This document shows positions 56,581 to 64,000 of a stretch of 64,000 nucleotides of DNA, one piece after another. Position 1 is the stretch's first letter. Each line of letters opens with the position of its first letter. Source of the stretch: Lepas anatifera (Eukaryota; Arthropoda; Thecostraca; Lepadidae); contig JAOTON010001583.1 of assembly GCA_034440635.1 (NCBI GenBank), positions 682,001 to 746,000 of the forward strand, given 5' to 3'. The position numbers were made by a program, and so were the translations under genes. Below the pieces are notes generated by a model that saw only the letters and a list, made by a program, of their open reading frames with translations, searched no databases and was not told the origin of the DNA.

Positions 56581-57595
56581 CTTCACCCTTGCCCCACATA
56601 GAAAAATGAAATCGATGGCCCCCTAGGGTTTTATTGGGAACAACGGAAAACAACGAGGGGTAGCACCACAGTTGAGGGTTCTACCTCTTACCCCATTATA
56701 TTCCAATCATCCCTGAAATTTATTACCCCGGGTCACCCTAGGTCAGGTCACCAGGCGAGGTCAGCCAAGGTCACCTCACTTTAACTTTTGAGCTCTACCA
56801 TAGCTACATTTCTAAGCCGATCGATTTTAAACTTTCTACAAGTAAAGATCCCTCCGGAATCTACAAAATGCATTTTGGTATTTTTTCGATTTGGTGACCT
56901 GAGGTCAGGTCACCAGGTAACCTCTTCCATAGAAAAAGCATGGGAAAAGCTGCTTATGAGCTAGAAGTCACAAAATAGCCTTACATGCTCAGGCTGCTCA
57001 GAAAAGCGTTCTTGGACACCCTTCCATGGATCCCACGGGCGATATTGCCCTTTGATCTATCTGAGATCATCAGAGGTCACCAGAGGTCAAAAACAGCATT
57101 TTGACGACAACTTTTGACCTAATTAAGCTAGAGCACTGATTAAAAGGTCATCGTGTATGTCTCGTCACTGGTTTTCATTTGATATACAACAAGGTCACTG
57201 TCTTACCTTTCGTGACCTCAGGTCAAATTAAGTCACGTGGTATCCTCTGGAGGCCAAGCCACTGGCGGGAGTTTCCAAATAGCGGAGAAAGTCCTGGCAT
57301 TTTCATATCAAATGATTTTTGCCAGATCTCATTAGCTCTAATGGCGTGAGAGCTCTGTTCAGGTTTCTTAAGGATTGCATATTTTACTGGAAATAGCCTA
57401 TCATGATATAACTTGACCTCTGGAGATCAAAACATATACACTTAAGCATGCCGGATAAAATCTTGCTGAATTCGCAAGAGCTTTCTAATGCGCTTTGCAG
57501 CTTTGCGCTAACTTCCATATTTTCGGAATTAGGGGCATTGATGGCCCCCCGGTGGGGAGAAGGTGGCACCAGACCCCCGGTGGGGTGCAGGTTAA
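56581..57595 (-). repeat. TTAA-type MITE, family A copy 4, older
   Basis: The left end is decayed (TTCACCCTTGCCCCAC) while the right end keeps GGTGGGGTGCAGGTTAA. Orientation as copy 3. More substitutions than copies 2 and 3, so it is an older insertion. Confidence 0.75.
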
Positions 57596-57877
57596 ATAAT
57601 TCTGGAAATAACATCGTAGTTGAGTGATTTAATGTGTATACATTTTAATTTAACAGGGACACATTTGTTTTTAAAACATGTGCAATGATCCAAACAACCA
57701 TACATGGTATTTAAAACAGCTAAGTTCATTCCCAAAGGGACAATAATATAAATTCAAAATAAGGTAGGGTAACCCCTTATTTATGGGCTTGTGGTAAAAT
57801 GCTTCAATTTTAGGTTGACTGCTTGTTTTTTTATTATTCCAATGTTTTTATTTTAAAATTTCAACTTAATTATAACA
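57596..57877. other. No gene recognised
   Basis: AT-rich spacer, no features. Confidence 0.4.
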
Positions 57878-58365
57878 TGAGTTACGATAGCATAGCTCCA
57901 CAGTGACACCTAGTGTTATAGGTATATATGAAGCTAAAAGTAGTGCATGCATTTCAAAAGCAATTTTTTCATTATTTGAAATTAAAGACTGCTAACATAT
58001 GTCAAAACACTTTCAATAATTTTTTTTAATTTCACTGTACTACGGGTCAAGGTCAGCGTTATAAAACTAGGTCATGAGGTCACTACCAATTTTTTTTTTA
58101 ATTTCAAAATTGAAGATAGCCAAAATGCTGCCCGTAAAATTTAAATCCTAGACTACAAAATTTACAGAAATCACTTGAAAATTTTTGGAGCTATTGGCAT
58201 TCTAATCAACGCCTATATAATGACCTTCAAACATTGCCGGAGGCTATTTCTCCCAAACAAATTTTCAAATAATTTTTGGGTGCTACGGCTGGATTTTACG
58301 CCCTTGGGAGTCCCCATATGCCAATTTTGGAGGTTAAGAATAGTAGGGTTTTATGCCTTGAAATT
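57878..58365. repeat. Partial family E repeat, copy 3
   Basis: Same orientation as copy 1 and shares AGCTCCACAGTGACACCTAG, then GGTCAAGGTCAGCGTTATAA and GGTCATGAGGTCA. Strongly diverged. Confidence 0.5.
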
Positions 58366-58620
58366 GACCTTTTGACACCTCAAGAACTTTGCTTCATGAA
58401 TTATCTTTGATAACAAAATTTAAAAAATACGTTCTTGCAATAGATTCAAAATGTTTAGCACCTAAGGTAGGTATGCAGAGGTTTTTGGGCACTGCATGAG
58501 TGCAGCCTTATGTTTAACACCGCAAACAAAGCGATTGCTTTTGGAATCGGTTGCTTGCAATGGAACTGCATTTTCTTTATGAATTTTCATCGTACAAGTG
58601 TCAGAGCTTATGAGAATTAC
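58340..58620 (+). repeat. Left arm of an inverted repeat flanking the LINE
   Basis: Matches the reverse complement of 62295-62560, best across ATGTTTAGCACCTAAGGTAG, ATGCAGAGGTTTTTG, GTGCAGCCTTATGTT and GCTTTTGGAATCGGTTGCTT. The two arms enclose the LINE and its nested insertions. Confidence 0.65.
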
Positions 58621-60339
58621 ACGCACCCACACGAGGGGGGGCAACCGGCCTCCTCGGGTTTCCACAGGTAGTAAAAAAAACACCATCGCGCAGCGCCACC
58701 GCACTTCATTTACCTTTAACCCGACATTTTTGCAGCTTCTGGCATTCTCCGGAACGGAGAACGTTGCAACCAAAGTGGAACAAAAACCCCGAATCTCTGA
58801 ACAACTTCCAGGTCAAGCGTCGCTATTTTAAGGAAATTTTTGCTCGAGGTACTTACGCTGCATACTTGGGCTGATAGGAGACTTTAAATCAAACCCAAAA
58901 CGTTTCTGGTCGTTTTTTGAATGTGTCAAGGAAGCAAAGGGCCAATTACCTGTTTTATTGAACGGAGATAGGGAAGTCACCTCAGATGTGGAGCGGGCGA
59001 ATTTATTCAACCGAGTGTTTGCTTCAAAATTCACCGCACCTGACGCAGAAGTCCTTCCTGATGCCCCGAGGCACGACCTCCCACGTTTCAACTGTTTTAC
59101 TGTTAGTGTTGCTAGCATTAGGTCTGCCCTGCACGATCTCCAGCCCCACAAAGCTTGTGGGCCAGACAACATCAGTGCGCGAATTATTAGGGAGTGCTCT
59201 GACCAGCTTGTAACCCCACTTAACATACTCTTCAATAAATCCGTATCCGATGGTGTGTTCCCGAGTAGGTGGGCAGGGGCTAACATTGTACAAATACACA
59301 AAAATGGATCTAAAAAATACCATCAAATTATCGGGCCGTTTCACTCCTGCCCCTGTTCAGCAAGCTATTGGAGAGCTGTATACGGGATTCACTAATACTC
59401 CATGTTCAACCCGTCTTGTCAGACAAACAGCATGGTTTTGTCCCACGCAGGTCTTGCGAAACAGATTTAGCCTCTCTTCTTAAAAACAGCGTGGGATTCG
59501 ATCTCTTCTGGCCACCAAACCGATGTCATTTATACCGATTACTCTGCGGCGTTCCAGAGCGTCAATCACAAACTTCTCCTATACAAGCTCAAGCACTCTT
59601 ACCAAATCACTGACCTGGCACTAAATTGGCTATCATCCTATTTGAGCAATCGAAAGCAACGTGTCATAGTCAACGGAAAGTGTTCGGATTGGACCAGGGT
59701 AATCTCTGGAACACCAGAGGGTAGCATTCTCTCACCATTGCTCTTTGCTCTGTTTGTGAACGATCTCCCAGACGTGATCAAAACGAACTGCCTTCTTTTT
59801 GCGGACGACGTAAAATTGTACAGCCAATTATCTCCTTGGAGGACATTGAGCGGCTTCAGGGAGACCTGAATGCTCTCACACAATGGTCCCATGATTGGAA
59901 ACTCCAACTAAATCCTTTGAAATGCAAAACATTCTCAATTATTCTGAAACGGAACCCCACCCTGGTCACCTACAAAATTCAAAGCACTGCTCTGGACCGG
60001 GTAGATTCAATCCGGGATCTCGGGGTATGGCTGGACACCAAATTAACCTTCGCCGACCACATCAACAACACGGTAACTAAAGCAAACAGAGCTCTTGGCG
60101 TGATGATTAGAACCCTCCAGTCTTGCCATACTGAGGGAGAATTGTCACCGGAACCTCTCCTGGCAGCTTATTTTGGCAACGTTCGGGCAATTCTAGAATA
60201 CGGTTGCGTGATTTGGGGGGTGCCGCCCAAGCAAACCTTGAAAGACTTGAAGGGGTTCAATATAAATTCCTTATCTGGCTCGCTTCCACTACTCGTACAT
60301 TAATAATGTCTTTGGCATACTCAGACCTTTTGGCGACTT

Positions 60340-61372
60340 TTAACCCTCGCCCCACCGGGGGGCCATCGATGGCCCCCTAAGGTTTTTCCGGGATAGCAGA
60401 AAAACGACGAGGCGCAGCACCGCGGTTGAGGGCTCTACCTCTCACTGCATCATTTTCCCATCATCCCTGAAATTTTTTACCCCGGGTCACCCAAGGTCAG
60501 GTCACCAGACGAGGTCAACCAAGGTCACCTCACTTCACCTTTAGAGCTCTGTAAGAGCTACATTTCAAAGTCGATCGATTTGAAACTTCCTACACATCAT
60601 GACCCCTCCAGGGTCTACAAGGTGTATATCCGGGATTTTTCGATTTCGTGCCCTGAGGTCAGGTCACGAGGCGACCTCTCCCATTGGAAAAGCATGGGGA
60701 AAAGCTATTTCATGATATAAAAGCCACAAAAATGATTACAAATACTCAGACTGCTCAGAACAACGTTGCTGGACACCCTTTCACGGATCCCAGGGGTCAT
60801 ATTTGCCCTTTGACTTTTCCAAGGTCATCCAAGGTCACCAGAGGTCAAAAACAGTATTTTGACAATAACTTTTGACCTAATTGAGCTAGAGCGGTGGAAC
60901 AAACACCATCGTGTTTGTCTTGTCACTGGCTTTCATTTGATATACGGCAAGGTCACTTTTTGACCTTTCATGACCTCAGGTCATATTAGGTCACGAGGTG
61001 ACCTCTGGCGGTCAAACCACTGGCGGGAGGTCTTTACGTTCCACATAGCGGAAAAAGTACTGGCAATTTGCTATCAAATGTACTTTACCAGGCCTCAATA
61101 GCTCTAATGACATAAGAGTTATGCCCAGTTGGCTTAATCATTGCATATTTGAGTGAAAATAGCCGATCTTGACCTAATTTGACCTCTGGAGGTCAAACCA
61201 TTGACCTGAGCACTAAAACATGTGAAGTAATTTCTTACTGAATTCACGCGAGCTTTCTATTGCACTTTGCAGATTTGCGCTAACGCCCATATTTTCGGAG
61301 TTAGAGGGGGGCCATCGATGGCCCCCCGGTGGGGCGAAGGTGGCGCCGGACCCCCGGTGGGGCGCGGGTTAA
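60340..61372 (-). repeat. TTAA-bounded MITE, family A copy 3, inside the LINE ORF
   Basis: TTAA at 60340-60343 and 61369-61372, 1033 bp. It interrupts the LINE codons for ATF-N-ITSL: the left flank ends GCGACTTTTAA and the right flank continues AACATAACCAGC, so removal of the element with one TTAA restores the frame exactly. Compared with the second LINE copy (ACF-K-IESL) nothing is lost. Carries AGGTCA-type sites throughout, e.g. TGACCTCTGGCGGTCAAACC. Confidence 0.88.
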
Positions 61373-61664
61373 CATAACCAGCCTTTCAAACAGGAGGTAT
61401 CAGTACGATGTACATACTTTTCGTTCACAAAATTCTAGCCAGGAAGGTGGACTCTGCTCTCTTGCTCGGGACATTCCCCCTTCACATCCCCGCGCGACCC
61501 ACCCGGAATATGAACGGTACATTGCTCCATGTTCCCTTCGCCAGGGAAGATACGGTGAAAAGAAGTGTATTTTGTCGGGCGGCTGGTGCTATGAACTCTT
61601 TCTTAACCGTGTGTCAAAATTCAGATGCACTCAGTTCAACATTTTGTCAGTTCAGATCTCAGTT

Positions 61665-62022
61665 GCCCCGGTAGCTCAGTTGGTAGAGCGTTGGGCTCCG
61701 GCCCGCTGCTCAGAAGCATGCAGTGGCAGTGCATGTCCAGGCTTGGAATCGGTTCCCCTGAGACGCTCCGGCGCTCAATAGTTTACCCGACGTACAGGTC
61801 GGCTGGCAACTGACTGATGAGAGGGTGACCTGAGCGGGGCGGCCGTCCCTGTGCTTTGTGGGACGTTAAACTTTGGCTTCTAAATTGACCCTCCATTGAG
61901 GGAGTTGCTCGTTCGGGTGGTGGGGTCGGGGTCTCCGTGACAAGTCCCTTGATGACTTTAGTGAGACTCCGACTCCGGCAGCCGTACTAGGAACAACTTG
62001 AACCAAATTTATAATAAAAAAG
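61665..62022 (+). repeat. tRNA-derived SINE (second type) inserted near the end of the LINE ORF
   Basis: The head GCCCCGGTAGCTCAGTTGG followed by TAGAGCG is a typical tRNA 5' half with box A. The 3' tRNA half is disrupted; a weak box B candidate is GGAATCGGTTCC at about 61744. A body of some 250 bp follows, with TGGGACGTTAAAC at about 61858, and an A-rich end (ATAATAAAAAA) at 62011-62021. It splits the last LINE codons between SQ and RAYIKS. Confidence 0.6.
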
Positions 62023-62294
62023 TCCGCGCGTATATAAAAAGTCTGTAGTGATCTCCCCTTGTTCTTGTTAGGACGTTTTATTTGTATTTAGTGCGTATAT
62101 GGATTCGTTGTATCCTGTATAAGCTGAGTGTTCGATCGTCGGTCGTGTTTGATCGTCTTCGATACGACATGAGCTGTAATTGGGGGTAACCTGTTGCTCA
62201 TGACACAAATAAACAATAAACAATAAAATTTTAGGTCTGGGCCAGATCAGGTCAAGCAACCTAACCTCGAAAAACTTAGGAGGTGTATCAGTAA

Positions 62295-62560
62295 GATGAA
62301 ATTTAATTCTTATAAACTCTGACACTTGCACGATGAAAATTTCATAAAGACAATGCAATACCATTGCAAGCAACCGATTCCAAAAGCAATCGCTTCGTTT
62401 GCGGTGTTTAACATAAGGCTGCACTCATCCAGTGGTCAAAAACCTCTGCATACCTACCTTAGGTGCTAAACATTTTGAATCTATGGCAACAACACAATTT
62501 AAAAAAATTATCAAAAGACAATTTATGAAGCAAACTTTTTGAAGTGTCGAAAAGGTCAAG
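62295..62560 (-). repeat. Right arm of the inverted repeat flanking the LINE
   Basis: Reverse complement of 58340-58620 with roughly one change in ten bases over the best part. Confidence 0.65.
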
Positions 62561-62654
62561 TTCAACTGCGAACAGGTGAAGCTAGGTAACAAAAGAAAAG
62601 GTTGAACGAATTAATACTCAAAATTTTTGAATTTTTTAAATTTTATTTTTCCCA

Positions 62655-62910
62655 AACAATGTATGGTTCAAGACGAGTTCAATGATATACAAAACTTGTT
62701 AATCAAGCAATGCGTTTTTGAGTTCTGAAACATCAAAGATGAGTCTACAACGTGACCTCCTGAAAATGCCTCGGGCTATAACTCGGTAATCATTGGAGGC
62801 TATAACACGGACGAAGGGGGCTAAGATTCTCACATGTTCATGACCCAGAACTGCCCTAGAAACAAAGTTTCAGATTTTTTCTAGACATGGTGGTATCAAA
62901 TTGAAATATT
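62655..62910 (-). repeat. Dispersed repeat J, copy 2
   Basis: Inverse of 54375-54660; shares AATGATATACAAAACTTGTT and TTTTTTCTAGACATGGTGGT as complements. Confidence 0.55.
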
Positions 62911-63004
62911 TTTGGTCGTTTTGTTCTGAAATGCCCCTTATGTCAAAACTTATGGTTTACGGGAAACAAGTCATTGGTGAAGAACAAAAACTTCGCTAAA
63001 CTGT

Positions 63005-64000
63005 GATATGAGTTTATTTGTTTATTTGTTTATTAGGGCTCATGAGCAACAGGAATCATCCCAATAAAAGCTCAAGTCAATATTATAAAACATCATCGGG
63101 TAATCACTAAAATACGGAAGATACAGTGTAAAATACAGCTATAAGCACTTAAAATAAAATATAAAATACATAATAGCATATATGAGCCCATCGACAGATA
63201 CACAGGAGGCGAGTACATTGTAAAGTACCTCAATAAATGGACTGGATCCTAAATCAGGCATAAAAGTAAAATAAGAATAAAAATCACTGCACACCACACA
63301 ACCCAGACGGGAGATTACTACATCGGCTCTGCCGGTAGCTGCTTGATATAAGCACGTATCTGAGCCCTGAATTGAGTGTATGTGCACCTGAAAGGATCAG
63401 CATGGGGGCATGCAGCTACGAAAGCGTTAAAAGCTCCAGGTGCACGGCAAAACAGACCGCGCTTGACCGTGTCTACTCTCCCTAACGGCACATGCAGCAA
63501 GGTTCCCGTCATTGCACGAGTGTATCGTGACGACACGTGCAGTGGAAAGCTCCCGAGCAGTAGGGCAGAGTCAGTCCTGGCAGTGATAGTCTTGTGTACG
63601 AACGAAATGTCATACTGAATCCTGCGGTTGGCGAGTGACTCAATTTTAAAGCATGCCAAAAGATTGGAATAGGCCAAGGACTGTGAGTGTCGGAATGAAA
63701 CTGATGATAGCCAAATTAGAAACTTGTGCTGTATTTTTAGGGTCTGTCTAGGTGGGTCTTGGCAGCTCCTCCCCAAACGATACATCCGTATTCCAAAATC
63801 GACCTAATGTTGCCAAAATACGCCGCCAAGATCGGCTCTGGTTTGAATTTTGATCTCCATCTCGGTGCCCCCACTGGGTGACCTGTTTGGAGGGATCTTA
63901 TCATCAAGCCGAGTGCCCTGTTTGCCTTGCTGACAACCTGATCAATGTGATTTGCGAAAGTTAATTTGGAATCTAGCCACACGCCGAGTTCACGTACAGA
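63005..64000 (-). mobile_element. Second copy of the same LINE, 3' part, cut by the window end
   Basis: Minus-strand element whose tail (plus strand TTTATTTGTTTATTTGTTTA at about 63011-63032) follows an untranslated region ending CCTGTTGCTCATGAGCCC. Coding sequence continues past 64000. Confidence 0.82.
63318..64000 (-). pseudogene. LINE reverse transcriptase C-terminal part, frameshifted
   Basis: From the window edge the frame reads WLDSKLTFANHIDQVVSKAN and ILEYGCIVWGGAAKTH, equivalent to the thumb region of the first copy, then shifts frame near 63740-63780 and continues with FLIWLSSVSFRHSQ, SLANRRIQYDISFVHKTI and ends YIKQLPAEPM at a stop at 63318. There is no MITE or SINE in this copy, so it supplies the uninterrupted reference for both insertions in the first copy. 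It contains about 20 residues (SLQTGHPVGAPRWRS) that differ from the first copy. Confidence 0.85.

Larger units (their letters stand above)
58780..62048 (+). pseudogene. LINE reverse transcriptase ORF, multiply broken
   Basis: In order: DFKSNPKRFWSFFECVKEAK near 58885-58945; HKACGPDNISARIIRE (59150-59200, RT motif 1-2); VPRRSCETDLASLL; the motif A region, where the usual FDSVDH reads FQSVNH; SGTPEGSILSPLLFALFVND (59706-59765, motif B); LLFADDVKLY (59793-59822, motif C, catalytic Asp pair intact); then the thumb with LGVWLDTKLTFADHI and ILEYGCVIWG. After the MITE the frame resumes with SLSNRRYQYDV and after the SINE with RAYIKSL and stop at 62046-62048. At least four frameshifts. The mutated motif A Asp and frameshifts make it inactive. 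Confidence 0.85.
58780..62228 (+). mobile_element. Non-LTR retrotransposon (LINE, CR1/Jockey-like), with two nested insertions
   Basis: Reverse transcriptase sequence runs from about 58780 to 62048 and is followed by a 3' untranslated region ending CCTGTTGCTCATGACACAAA and an AATAAAC-type tail near 62228. The second copy at 63005-64000 ends with CCTGTTGCTCATGAGCCCTA and the same kind of tail, confirming the 3' end. A family A MITE (60340-61372) and a SINE (61665-62022) lie inside. The 5' end is missing. Confidence 0.82.

Noticed and set aside
56581..57595. CRISPR-like or other spaced array because of repeated GGTCA words
   Set aside because: Spacings are irregular, the context is eukaryotic and the words belong to the MITE sequence.
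61665..61760. Functional tRNA gene
   Set aside because: The 5' half with box A is tRNA-like, but the 3' half cannot be folded to a T arm and acceptor, and the sequence continues as a SINE body inside a LINE.

Overview
This window is eukaryotic, intron-containing and repeat-dominated, with no operons and few long open frames. The best taxonomic evidence is a SIFamide neuropeptide precursor exon at 18625-18772 (mature peptide GYRRPTFNGSIF followed by a GKR amidation/cleavage site). SIFamide is an arthropod neuropeptide. Together with a peritrophin-like chitin-binding exon near 2.1 kb and a possible ecdysis-triggering-hormone-like exon near 46.1 kb, this points to an arthropod, probably a crustacean; the species cannot be fixed from sequence alone.

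Host gene content is sparse and seen as single exons. (1) 2056-2260, minus: signal peptide plus an incomplete chitin-binding type-2 domain, first coding exon, with two perfect CRE palindromes upstream. (2) A SIFamide gene that can be modelled across 14.35-21.04 kb: TATA box, non-coding exon 1, exon 2 with signal peptide and neuropeptide, a large intron with three (TA)n tracts, a candidate last exon and a poly(A) signal. (3) 46046-46173, plus: secreted propeptide exon resembling ETH but without an amidation glycine. (4) Two weak exon candidates at 37.0 kb and 52.7 kb.

The rest is mostly mobile DNA. About a quarter of the window is non-coding elements bounded by TTAA and ending in short inverted repeats (piggyBac-type MITEs). 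I sort them into provisional families A (about 1.03 kb, five copies), B (about 1 kb, three copies), C (0.8-0.9 kb, three copies), D (two), F (foldback, two) and H (two), plus E, a related repeat whose ends are not defined. A decayed 3.06-kb piggyBac transposon with perfect TTAA-flanked inverted ends lies at 9278-12335. Other elements are a Penelope-like retroelement with GIY-YIG endonuclease and a hammerhead-like motif (33.2-35 kb), two copies of one non-LTR retrotransposon (58.8-62.2 kb and 63.0 kb to the window end), a 3' fragment of another LINE (49.8-50.3 kb), a TA-flanked element with multiplied inverted-repeat motifs (15.9-16.8 kb), two kinds of tRNA-derived SINE, (TA)n microsatellites and three complex tandem repeats.

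The most unusual property is that the TTAA elements of most families are packed with AGGTCA/TGACCT, the nuclear-receptor half-site, in places as runs of four or five half-sites with spacers of 0 or 1. Elements are nested and stacked so that several insertion histories can be read exactly from uninterrupted copies in the same window. Whether the half-site load has any function is inference.
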